Assembly: GCA_035995985.1 (NCBI GenBank)
Contig: DASYJY010000065.1
Coordinates: 1 to 22,537 of the forward strand
Direction of reading: 5' to 3'
Source: JADGNZ01 sp035995985
GTDB taxonomy: Bacteria > Acidobacteriota > Thermoanaerobaculia > Gp7-AA8
DNA length: 22,537 bases
Within the stretch, counting starts at the first letter, position 1; every line of letters begins with the position of its first letter. Of the stretch, positions 15,215 through 22,131 are shown piece by piece. Below the pieces are notes generated by a model that was not told where the DNA came from, ran no database searches, and was given only the letters and a program-made list of their open reading frames with translations. A program made the position numbers and the translations under genes.

Positions 15215-15234
15215 TGTACTACTAATTTAGTACA
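15215..15234 (-). promoter_or_regulatory. Inverted repeat TGTACTA-N6-TAGTACA, likely GntR operator
   Basis: A perfect 7-bp arm palindrome with a 6-nt spacer spans the -10 (TAAATT at 15224-15229) and the probable transcription start of the GntR-slipin operon. The dyad half-site GTACTA resembles those reported for YtrA-type regulators. I infer binding by the adjacent regulator from its position. Confidence 0.6.
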
Positions 15235-15251
15235 TCTTTTGCCGAAGTCAA
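15224..15251 (-). promoter_or_regulatory. Promoter of the GntR-slipin operon
   Basis: On the minus strand TTGACT (15246-15251) matches the -35 consensus at five of six positions. TAAATT (15224-15229) stands 16 nt away as the -10. The transcript would start about 15217, followed by AAAGGA (15209-15214) and the GTG at 15202. It is the clearest sigma-70-like promoter of the window. Confidence 0.55.
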
Positions 15252-15258
15252 GGGGCGA

Positions 15259-15273
15259 GTGATCGGCGATCAC
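15259..15273. promoter_or_regulatory. Inverted repeat GTGATC-GGC-GATCAC in the divergent region
   Basis: Perfect 6-bp arms around 3 nt lie in the 144-bp region between the GntR gene and the outer-membrane protein, just upstream of the GntR -35 element. It may be a second operator or an activator site. No protein can be assigned to it. Confidence 0.25.
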
Positions 15274-15346
15274 GGCCGCGGCTTCCATCCCCGCTACGCG
15301 CGCCGCCGGACACGACCGGCAGCGCACTTGCAAACGCCCGGCGCAC

Positions 15347-16405
15347 ATGCGCCGCGCGTTTTTCGTTTCCATCCTTCTCCTTTCCACCGCCACTCTGAAC
15401 GCGCAGCAATGGTCAGCTTTCGGCCGCGGGGCGGTCTTCGGCACGTACGTGACGCAGACCGGACCGGCCAAGCCGGAGCGGCTTCTCTTTTCGACGAACT
15501 GGTTCGAAGGCGGCGTACAACGCGCGCTCGGCAGCGACGCGTCGGTCGAGTTCCGCGGCCGAGGATCGCTCGAACCAATCACGATTCCGCGCGACGGGTA
15601 TCCGCAACTGCTGCAGTACATCTCGCCCGCGAGCGGAGGTCCGCTGCGCGATCACATGCGCGCGCAGGATTTCGTGCAGGAGCTGGCGGTCCGCGCGAAG
15701 TGGCGCTTCCTCCGTCTCGACCTCGCTCCCGTCGGCGATCCTCCGCTCGGCACCACCCCTTTCGAGCAGCGCGCGTCGTCGATCGATTTCGCCGAGGCGC
15801 CGTTCGCGTATGACGTCCAGGAATCGTTTCATCTGGCCACGCGTATGGCCGGACTGGCAGTGGACACACGAACCTTCGCGATCGAAGGCGCCGTCTTTCA
15901 CGCCTCGGTAACAGGCGGACGCCACACCACGATCGAAGACGGAAAGGTTGATTCCTGGAGCGGCCGCGTCACCGTGCGTCCCGCCGAACATCTCGCCATC
16001 CAGGCTTCACGCGGCTCGCTCGGCGATGCGCATCGCAACGTAACGTCGGGATCGATCGGCTACGAAGGCGCTCTCTTCGCAGCGTCAGCCATCTGGACGC
16101 AACGCGATGTCGACGCGGTCAACCCACTGACTGCGTACGGCCTCGAGCTCGCCATCCGCGGCGCGCGCAACGTTCTGTCGCTGCGCGTCGAAGACGTCGA
16201 TCGACCTGCCGGCACGATCTATCCGACGCTGCGCCGCACCGCCCACTTTACGATCGGCGACATCGTGGAAGTCATGCGCATGCGCGGCCTTCGCACTGGC
16301 ATCGGCGTCAACATCGACTACCAGACGCAGACACACGAACTGCAGTCGACGTACGGCCACAAGCCGCAGAGCATCTACATGTTCGTTCGCGTGCGGACAG
16401 AATGA
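15347..16405 (+). CDS. Predicted outer-membrane beta-barrel protein of unknown function
   Basis: The 352-residue protein has a signal peptide (about 1-20, cleavage after LNA). It continues as alternating polar and hydrophobic strands such as QWSAFGRGAVFGTYVTQT, VEFRGRGSLEPITIPRDGYPQLLQY and FTIGDIVEVMRMRGLRTGIGVNIDYQTQ. It ends in SIYMFVRVRTE, barrel-like but lacking the usual terminal aromatic. Central parts (GDPPLGTTPFEQRASSIDFAEAPF and GRVTVRPAEHLAIQASRGSL) recall a family of uncharacterised secreted proteins found near metal-resistance genes in environmental bacteria. This is from memory and uncertain. No metal genes are adjacent here. The ATG at 15347 lies in a GC-rich hairpin without an obvious Shine-Dalgarno sequence. 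It converges on the 66-residue gene with a 7-bp gap. Confidence 0.7.
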   Translation: MRRAFFVSILLLSTATLNAQQWSAFGRGAVFGTYVTQTGPAKPERLLFSTNWFEGGVQRALGSDASVEFRGRGSLEPITIPRDGYPQLLQYISPASGGPLRDHMRAQDFVQELAVRAKWRFLRLDLAPVGDPPLGTTPFEQRASSIDFAEAPFAYDVQESFHLATRMAGLAVDTRTFAIEGAVFHASVTGGRHTTIEDGKVDSWSGRVTVRPAEHLAIQASRGSLGDAHRNVTSGSIGYEGALFAASAIWTQRDVDAVNPLTAYGLELAIRGARNVLSLRVEDVDRPAGTIYPTLRRTAHFTIGDIVEVMRMRGLRTGIGVNIDYQTQTHELQSTYGHKPQSIYMFVRVRTE

Positions 16406-16412
16406 GGCGCGT

Positions 16413-16613
16413 TCACGTTTCCCAGCCCCGCCGCGCTTCCGCGAGCTTCGCGTCCGTCGCGCGTTGCAGCGCACCGGTCTGCCGCGCAAGTTCGCGCATC
16501 TGCTCCAGCATCTGCAGGCGCTCGGCCGCCGTGGTGCGTCTCCAGACTTTCCGATAGAAATCGCGCTGCTGTTCCCAGCCGCCCCGCCAGTCGTCGCCCC
16601 AGTCGTCATCCAT
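16413..16613 (-). CDS. Small protein downstream of nucleotidyltransferase, candidate antitoxin
   Basis: The 66-residue protein has an acidic, Trp-rich N-terminus (MDDDWGDDWRGGWEQQ) and then a helical stretch with TTAAERLQMLEQMRELARQTG. That resembles the 'T-x-x-ERL-x-x-LE' partner proteins found after nucleotidyltransferase genes in many soil bacteria. Its start overlaps the end of the nucleotidyltransferase gene by 8 bp, so the two are probably translated together. Being small, acidic at the N-terminus and coupled to an NTase, it is a good candidate for the antitoxin or regulatory partner. I know of no direct test of this pair, and the call is an inference. Confidence 0.6.
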   Translation of the reverse strand: MDDDWGDDWRGGWEQQRDFYRKVWRRTTAAERLQMLEQMRELARQTGALQRATDAKLAEARRGWET

Positions 16614-17091
16614 CGATCTTCTCCAGCTCTGCGATATCGCGCAGGTCTTCGGGCCGTCCCGACAGGCGTTTCAGTGCAATGAGATCCGGGATTGCGGCGA
16701 CACGCAGCGTCATGTCGTCGAGCGATACGAGCTTCGCACGCCGGTAAAGATCTTCGAACGCGATGGGCGATTCGGCGAGGATGTCAATCACGGTCGGGGG
16801 CATTTCGCGATCGTGCAGCGACAGCGCCTTCATGTGCTTGTCGACAATCCAACTGCGGCGCACGTCTTCATCCGCGAATTGGCGGATATCCACCGGTACT
16901 TCGGCCACGAATCCCGCCTGTTGCAGAACGTCGATCGCTGTGCGTGCCTGCGCCGGCTCCAAGTCAATGATGATGTCGAGATCCGCCGTGAGCCGCGGAG
17001 TGCCGTGCAGGATGACAGCGATGCCGCCAACGATGACGTAGCGAACGTCATGCTCATCCAGCAGTCGAAAGACTCGCTCAAATGGAATCAT
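16606..17091 (-). CDS. Nucleotidyltransferase (MNT/AbiEii-like), candidate toxin
   Basis: The 161-residue protein has the Pol-beta-type nucleotidyltransferase motif YVIVGGIAVILHGTPRLTADLDIII (18-42), with metal-binding D37 and D39 and a possible third acid at D103 or nearby. It ends KRLSGRPEDLRDIAELE, a C-terminal signature of stand-alone NTases of the AbiEii/MenA-related and DUF6036-like group. Such enzymes are often toxins that modify tRNA or proteins, or have unknown roles. It begins 8 bp after the YceH stop on the same strand and overlaps the next small gene by 8 bp. No invertase, phage or integrase gene is near. Whether it is a toxin or housekeeping NTase cannot be told from sequence. 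Confidence 0.75.
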   Translation of the reverse strand: MIPFERVFRLLDEHDVRYVIVGGIAVILHGTPRLTADLDIIIDLEPAQARTAIDVLQQAGFVAEVPVDIRQFADEDVRRSWIVDKHMKALSLHDREMPPTVIDILAESPIAFEDLYRRAKLVSLDDMTLRVAAIPDLIALKRLSGRPEDLRDIAELEKIDG

Positions 17092-17099
17092 GCGTCGTT

Positions 17100-17780
17100 C
17101 TACTCCCCCAACTTCGCCTTGAGTTCGCGCAGTTCGGTCATGAGCGTCGCCACTTGCGATTCCAGTCGCTGCACGCGAACCGACAGTGGCTCGCCGGCCG
17201 CGGCGGGGGTATCTTCTTCGGCCGGAGGCGCTTCGATTACGGCACCGCCGAGGATGTGCGTCCAGCGCGCTTCTTTCTGGCCGGGGCGGCGCGGGAGCTC
17301 GCGGACGATGGCGTCGTCGCCGGTGCCGAGGCGTTGCAGGGTTGCTTCGACGTCATCGATCGCTTCGAAGGAGTGGAGGCGATCGCTGCGGCCGCGCAGT
17401 TCGCCGGCTGTTTGTGGGCCGCGCAGGAAGAGCAGCGCGATCACGGCCTTCGCGGAACGATCGAGGTGCCAGGTGGCGTCGAGATTGTGGTCCCAGCGGG
17501 TAGCGCGTCCGCCGAGGACTTTCCAGACCAGCTTCTCGTCCTGAAGTCGATCGAGCGCGCGCTGCACTTCGCTCTCGCCGACTTCCATGACCGGCTCGCG
17601 ATTCGACTTCTGATTGCACGCGGCGATCAGCGCATTGAGCGTCAGCGGGTAGTACTCAGGCGTGGCGAGCTGCTTCTCCATCAGACAGCCGAGGACGCGA
17701 ATCTCGATCGGGTCGAGCTCGCGCTCGGGCAGCCGCCGCGGCTTGCGTTCGCCATCGAGCGTGGTGACGGAGTAGGACAT
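17100..17780 (-). CDS. yceH: YceH family (DUF480) protein
   Basis: The 226-residue protein matches the DUF480/YceH family: LDPIEIRVLGCLMEKQLATPEYYPLTLNALIAACNQKSNREPVMEV, then ESEVQRALDRLQDEKLVWKV and RSAKAVIALLFLRGPQTAGELRGRSDRLHSFE. These are two winged-helix repeats. A coiled coil is predicted at the C-terminus (about 200-226). The molecular function is not known; the fold suggests DNA or protein binding. The ATG at 17780 is 9 nt from a TAGAAT hexamer, whose TAG is also the glpD-like stop codon. It may thus have its own promoter or follow the dehydrogenase in one transcript. The nucleotidyltransferase begins 8 bp downstream. Confidence 0.9.
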   Translation of the reverse strand: MSYSVTTLDGERKPRRLPERELDPIEIRVLGCLMEKQLATPEYYPLTLNALIAACNQKSNREPVMEVGESEVQRALDRLQDEKLVWKVLGGRATRWDHNLDATWHLDRSAKAVIALLFLRGPQTAGELRGRSDRLHSFEAIDDVEATLQRLGTGDDAIVRELPRRPGQKEARWTHILGGAVIEAPPAEEDTPAAAGEPLSVRVQRLESQVATLMTELRELKAKLGE

Positions 17781-17792
17781 GGGCGACCGATT

Positions 17793-18917
17793 CTATCGCT
17801 TGAACTGCGGCTCCCGCGCCGTCCTGGCCTGACCGAAATGGTTGTCGACCCGCATGGCCGCCTTCTTCGCCAGCGACCGGAACGTGGTCATCTTTCCGCC
17901 GAAGACGTTCAGCAGATTGCCACGCCGTTCCAGCCGGTAGTCGCGCGCCAGTGCACTCGGATTCGTGGAGTGGCCTACGAGTGGCCGCACTCCCGCAAAC
18001 GTCGAGGCGATGTCCTCGCGTCCGATCGGATCGCGCACATAGCGGTTGAATCGCGCGATCAGGTAGTCGATCTCAGCGTCCGTCGCGGAGACATGCTCGA
18101 GCGAGCCACTGTGCATGATCTCCGTCGTCCCGACCAGCGTCGTCCCCTTCCAAGGCAGGACGAAGAAGACGCGCCGGTCCCTGACCGATTGCAGCAGCAT
18201 CCCCGCATCAGCGACACGATGTTTCAGCACGAGATGCGATCCGCGAACGAGCGACAGCCGGTAGCGCGAGCGGATTCGGTTTTCTCCCAATAGCGCGTTC
18301 ATCCACGGCCCGGCGGCGTTGACGACGAAGTCGAAACGCTCATCGCCGGATGGAGTGCCGACGATCCACTGTTTTCCGCTGCGGCGAAGCGAGACCACAC
18401 GCGTCTCTTCGCGCACCGTCGCGCCTTCCGCGATGGCCGAATTGACGACGATCCTCGCCAGTGCATAGTCGTCGACCTGCGCGTCGAAATATGCAAAGCC
18501 GCCGCGCAGTGCGGTTCGCGTCAGCGGAAGACGTTCGCTCAATTCGTCCGCGCTGAGCGCGCGATGCCGCGCGATGTTGTTGCGTCCCGCCAGCAGGTCG
18601 TACAACGTCAGCCCGGCGCGGATGGTGAGCCGGCTGCGCGGACTGTCGTCGTACACCGGCAGAAGGATTTCGATCGGCGTCACCAGCGACGGCAAGTGCT
18701 CCAGCAGCCAGGCGCGATCGCGCAATGACTCGCGCACGAGTCCGAAGTGCAATCGCTCCAGATAGCGGATGCCGCCGTGGATCATCTTGGTGGTGGCCGA
18801 CGACGTCTGGGCGCCGCAGCGGCCCTTCTCGAAGAGCGTCACATCGTAATCGCGCCGCGCCAGTTCCCACGCGATCCCCGCGCCGTTGATCCCGCCACCG
18901 ATCACCGCAAGCCGCAC
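17793..18917 (-). CDS. glpD: Glycerol-3-phosphate dehydrogenase, short form (FAD-dependent)
   Basis: The 374-residue protein is the FAD-binding and substrate-binding part of GlpD: VRLAVIGGGINGAGIAWELARRDYDVTLFEKGRCGAQTSSATTKMIHGGIRYLE (dinucleotide motif and active-site loop). It also has FDFVVNAAGPWMNAL and VFGGKMTTFRSLAKKAA near the end. It oxidises glycerol 3-phosphate to dihydroxyacetone phosphate at the membrane, passing electrons to quinone or O2. Typical GlpD is about 500-560 residues; this one ends where the C-terminal cap domain would begin. I chose the GTG at 18917. The frame stays open for 96 codons upstream, but that run overlaps the patatin gene, and TACGAT lies 6 nt before the GTG. 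Divergent from the patatin gene. Confidence 0.85.
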   Translation of the reverse strand: MRLAVIGGGINGAGIAWELARRDYDVTLFEKGRCGAQTSSATTKMIHGGIRYLERLHFGLVRESLRDRAWLLEHLPSLVTPIEILLPVYDDSPRSRLTIRAGLTLYDLLAGRNNIARHRALSADELSERLPLTRTALRGGFAYFDAQVDDYALARIVVNSAIAEGATVREETRVVSLRRSGKQWIVGTPSGDERFDFVVNAAGPWMNALLGENRIRSRYRLSLVRGSHLVLKHRVADAGMLLQSVRDRRVFFVLPWKGTTLVGTTEIMHSGSLEHVSATDAEIDYLIARFNRYVRDPIGREDIASTFAGVRPLVGHSTNPSALARDYRLERRGNLLNVFGGKMTTFRSLAKKAAMRVDNHFGQARTAREPQFKR

Positions 18918-18998
18918 GGCGCGATCGTATCGTTTTCGCGTGGTGCAAAACAGACGTTGCCTGGCGTTGGCGCACGGTTTGAAACCGCTGAGCTGCAA

Positions 18999-20198
18999 AT
19001 GGCGATGGAGCTCGTCCAGCCGCGGGAAGACGCGCCGGTGGAAAACGGCGGCGACCTTGCGGTCATGCTCACCGGCGGCGGCGCGCGCGCGGCCTATCAG
19101 GTCGGCGTCATCAAAGGCCTGGCGCGGCACTTTCCCAACCTTCGCTTCCAGATCATCACCGGCGTTTCCGCCGGCGCCATCAATGCGATTTTCCTGGCCG
19201 CGCACGATGGGCCGCTGCGCGAAAGCGCGAACGATCTCGCCAACCTCTGGAGCTCACTCCAATGCCGCGACATCTTCCGTCCGAACTACGCGGCGCTCCT
19301 GCCGTTCCGCACGGCGTTGAAAGCGATCCTTCCGCCGCGGATGTCGAAGCGTCCTCACGGATTGCTCAACGCAGGTCCGCTGGCCGAGATGCTTCGCGAG
19401 GTCTACCACTGTCACGGGCGAAATCAGGCCATCGACGGCGTACGCCGAAATCTGGAGAAGGGCGACCTCAAAGCCGTCGCCCTGATCGGACTCGATTACA
19501 CAACGGGCCAAAGCGTCCGCTGGACGCAAGGACGATCGACCGATGTCTTCGAAGGTCCGAACCGCCGCAGCGTGCAGGCCAACATCACAGTCGAGCATGT
19601 TCTCGCCTCGGCTGCGCTACCGTTCGTTTTTCCGGCGGTCAAGATCGACAATCGGTGGTACGGCGACGGCGGCATCCGCCTGGCCGCACCGCTCTCGAGC
19701 GCCGTGCGGCTGGGAGCGAGCCGCATTCTGGCGATGTCCACCGGGTATCAGCGGACGCCGGACGAGGCCAACACGCCCGATATCGAGGGGTACCCTCCGG
19801 CCGCGCAGATCATGGGTCAGCTCAACAACGCCATTTTCCTCGACGTGATCGACGAGGACGTCGACCGCATGCAGCGGATGAACGAGATGATCGAAAAGCT
19901 CGACTCATCGCAGCGCAATGGCTTCAAGCCTGTGGATCTCTTCGTGCTGCGGCCGTCCACGGACTTGGCGAAAATCGCCAGCAATCATGAAAAATATCTC
20001 CCTCGCAACATGAAGCTGCTCACCCGCGCTCTCGGCACGCGCGAGACGGAGTCGTCCGACTTCATCTCCATGCTCATGTTCGAGCCGCACTACACGACGC
20101 TGCTGATCGAGATCGGCGAAAACGACGTCGCCGCCCGCCTCGATGAATTGCGCACGTTCCTGGGCGAGCCGCCGGCAACCGCGATCAGCGCGGTGTGA
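18999..20198 (+). CDS. Patatin-like phospholipase
   Basis: The 399-residue cytosolic-type protein carries the catalytic Ser-Asp dyad of patatin hydrolases. The oxyanion-hole motif is LTGGGARAAYQVG (24-36), the nucleophile Ser58 is in GVSAGAIN (56-63), and the catalytic Asp223 is in YGDGGIR (221-227). SAALPFVFPAV (204-214) is typical of the family. The C-terminal 130 residues are charged and helical. It would cleave acyl esters of phospholipids or other lipids. No signal peptide is seen. I chose the ATG at 18999; a second ATG lies at 19005 and the frame is open upstream, so the exact start is uncertain. It diverges from the glycerol-3-phosphate dehydrogenase, so the two may act in one lipid-turnover theme. 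Confidence 0.88.
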   Translation: MAMELVQPREDAPVENGGDLAVMLTGGGARAAYQVGVIKGLARHFPNLRFQIITGVSAGAINAIFLAAHDGPLRESANDLANLWSSLQCRDIFRPNYAALLPFRTALKAILPPRMSKRPHGLLNAGPLAEMLREVYHCHGRNQAIDGVRRNLEKGDLKAVALIGLDYTTGQSVRWTQGRSTDVFEGPNRRSVQANITVEHVLASAALPFVFPAVKIDNRWYGDGGIRLAAPLSSAVRLGASRILAMSTGYQRTPDEANTPDIEGYPPAAQIMGQLNNAIFLDVIDEDVDRMQRMNEMIEKLDSSQRNGFKPVDLFVLRPSTDLAKIASNHEKYLPRNMKLLTRALGTRETESSDFISMLMFEPHYTTLLIEIGENDVAARLDELRTFLGEPPATAISAV

Positions 20199-20213
20199 AG
20201 CGCGGTTCGCTTC
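20197..20213. terminator. Small hairpin at the end of the patatin gene
   Basis: GAAGCG and CGCTTC form a 6-bp stem around a 5-nt loop, overlapping the last bases of the stop codon. No T-tract follows on either strand, so it is at best a weak terminator within the 85-bp convergent gap (20199-20283), which otherwise shows nothing I can name. Confidence 0.25.
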
Positions 20214-20283
20214 GATTCGATCTCCGCGAGGGAATCCAGAATCACACCGGGCGAGGGCGGATCAGGTCCAGAAATCGGCTGGC

Positions 20284-22128
20284 CTACGCCACTGCCGCCG
20301 CTTCCCGATATTGAATCTCGTACAGCTTCCGGTACAGACCGTCCTGCTGCATCAACTCCTCGTGCGTGCCCCGTTCGCGGATTTCGCCGTGGTGGAAGAC
20401 GAGGATCGTGTCGGCGGAGCGGATCGTGGAGAGGCGGTGGGCGATGACGATCGACGTGCGGCCAGTCATCAGCGTCTGGATTGCTTCCTGGATCAGCACC
20501 TCGGTCTCGGTATCGATGGACGACGTCGCCTCGTCGAGCACCAACACGGGCGGATTGAACGCGAGGGCGCGGGCGAAGGAGAGGAGCTGCTTCTCGCCCA
20601 CTGACAGTCCTGCGCCGCGTTCTTTCACCTCGGAGTCGTAGCCGTCGGGAAGACGTTGAATGAAACGGTCCGCCTGCACGCGCCGGGCGGCTTCGCGGAT
20701 GCGCTCGGGCGAGATGGTCTCGTCGCCTAGCGAGATGTTCTGGGCGATGGAGCCGGTGAAAAGGAAAAAGTCCTGCTGGACGATCGCGAAGAGCGCGCGC
20801 AGCGATGTCACCCGGTAGTTGCGGATGTCGATTCCATTGACGAGGATTTCGCCGCGCTGCGGTTCGTAGAAACGGAGCAGCAGCGAGGTCACCGTCGTCT
20901 TCCCCGCGCCGGTGTGGCCGACCAGCGCGATGCGATCGCCGCGCTTCACGCTGAAGGAGACGTTCTTCAGCACCCACTCCGGTTCGTTGTATGCGAAGCA
21001 GACATCGCGGAACTCGATCGACTCGACGTGATCGATCTCCAGCGTTCCTTCGTCGAGGATGCGCGGCGGTGTGTCGAGTGTTTTGAAAATGCGCTCGCTC
21101 GCGGCCATCGCGGCTTGCAGGATGTTGTACTTCTCGGAGAGGTCGGAGATCGGCTCGTAGAAACGCTGTGCGTACTGGAAAAACGCGATCAGCGTCCCGA
21201 TCGAGAGCATGCCGCGCAGCACCTGGCCGCCGCCGTACCAGACGATGAGCGCGAGACCGATCGTTTCGATCAGCTCGATGACCGGATAGAAGATCGAGTA
21301 GTAGAAAACGGACTGTAGGTTCGCGTCGCGATGCCGCTCGTTGAGCCCTTCAAACTTCTCCGCCTCATCGGCTTCACGATTGAAGAGCTGGACGGTGGCC
21401 ATGCCGGAGATGTGCTCCTGCAGAAACGCGTTGATCGCTGCGATGCGAACGCGCGTCTGCCGGTACGTGATGCGCGCCCCGCGGCGGAACCAAGCCGTGA
21501 CGAGCACGATCAGCGGCACGATCGAGAAGAGCACCAGCGCCATCCGCCAGTTCATCCAGAAGAGCATCCCGACGATGCCGGCCAGCACGAAGATGTCGCC
21601 GAAGATCGAGACGAATCCGGCCGTGAACATCTCGTTCAGCGCATCGACATCGGTAGTCACGCGCGTCATCAGGCGTCCGACCGGATTGCGGTCGAAGAAC
21701 TGGATGTCGAGCTTCTGCAGGTGGCCGAAAATCTGTTTGCGGAGGTCGTACATGATGTACTGCCCCATCAGATTCATCAGCACCATCTGCGTGTAGAGCA
21801 CCGCGAAGCCGCCGATCAGAACGACGAAGTAGAGCGCGGCGGCGACGTTGATTCCGCTGATCGGATTGAGCGCCCAGCCATGCGCCACCAGCCACGCGCC
21901 GATGCGCTGGCTGACGCCGTGTGATCCCTGCTGCGGTTTCACGTAAAGATCGATGGCGACGGCCACGATGGCAGGCCCGGCGATCTCCATGATGGACGAG
22001 AGGATGACCAGCCCGACCGATACCGTGGCTCGCACGCGATATGGCTTCAGGTACCGTAGCAGCCGCCGCGCGAGATGTGGGTCGAAGGCTCTCGCTCCTT
22101 CGTCTTCGTGTCGTTCGATGTCAGCCAT
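20284..22128 (-). CDS. ABC exporter, MdlB-like half with catalytic site
   Basis: The 614-residue half-transporter has an N-terminal six-helix membrane domain (about 25-330) and an ATPase domain (about 370-610). Walker A is GHTGAGKTT, the signature motif is the non-canonical LSVGE, Walker B plus catalytic Glu is VLVLDEATSSID, and the H-loop is IAHR. It pairs with the neighbouring ABC gene, 3 bp upstream. The pattern of one subunit with DEATSSID plus LSVGE and the other with LSGGQ plus DDALSAVD fits heterodimeric MdlAB/TmrAB-type exporters. These export lipids, peptides or drugs; the substrate is not known here. Its stop faces the patatin gene. The product is full length. Confidence 0.92.
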   Translation of the reverse strand: MADIERHEDEGARAFDPHLARRLLRYLKPYRVRATVSVGLVILSSIMEIAGPAIVAVAIDLYVKPQQGSHGVSQRIGAWLVAHGWALNPISGINVAAALYFVVLIGGFAVLYTQMVLMNLMGQYIMYDLRKQIFGHLQKLDIQFFDRNPVGRLMTRVTTDVDALNEMFTAGFVSIFGDIFVLAGIVGMLFWMNWRMALVLFSIVPLIVLVTAWFRRGARITYRQTRVRIAAINAFLQEHISGMATVQLFNREADEAEKFEGLNERHRDANLQSVFYYSIFYPVIELIETIGLALIVWYGGGQVLRGMLSIGTLIAFFQYAQRFYEPISDLSEKYNILQAAMAASERIFKTLDTPPRILDEGTLEIDHVESIEFRDVCFAYNEPEWVLKNVSFSVKRGDRIALVGHTGAGKTTVTSLLLRFYEPQRGEILVNGIDIRNYRVTSLRALFAIVQQDFFLFTGSIAQNISLGDETISPERIREAARRVQADRFIQRLPDGYDSEVKERGAGLSVGEKQLLSFARALAFNPPVLVLDEATSSIDTETEVLIQEAIQTLMTGRTSIVIAHRLSTIRSADTILVFHHGEIRERGTHEELMQQDGLYRKLYEIQYREAAAVA

Positions 22129-22131
22129 GCG

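Noticed and set aside
18747..18998. Upstream extension of the patatin gene by 84 codons
   Set aside because: It is antisense to the dehydrogenase's FAD-binding part and has no patatin-like content.
18918..19205. N-terminal extension of the glycerol-3-phosphate dehydrogenase by 96 codons
   Set aside because: It overlaps the patatin gene's conserved GGGARAAYQVG region on the other strand and adds no family sequence; the FAD motif begins right after the GTG at 18917.
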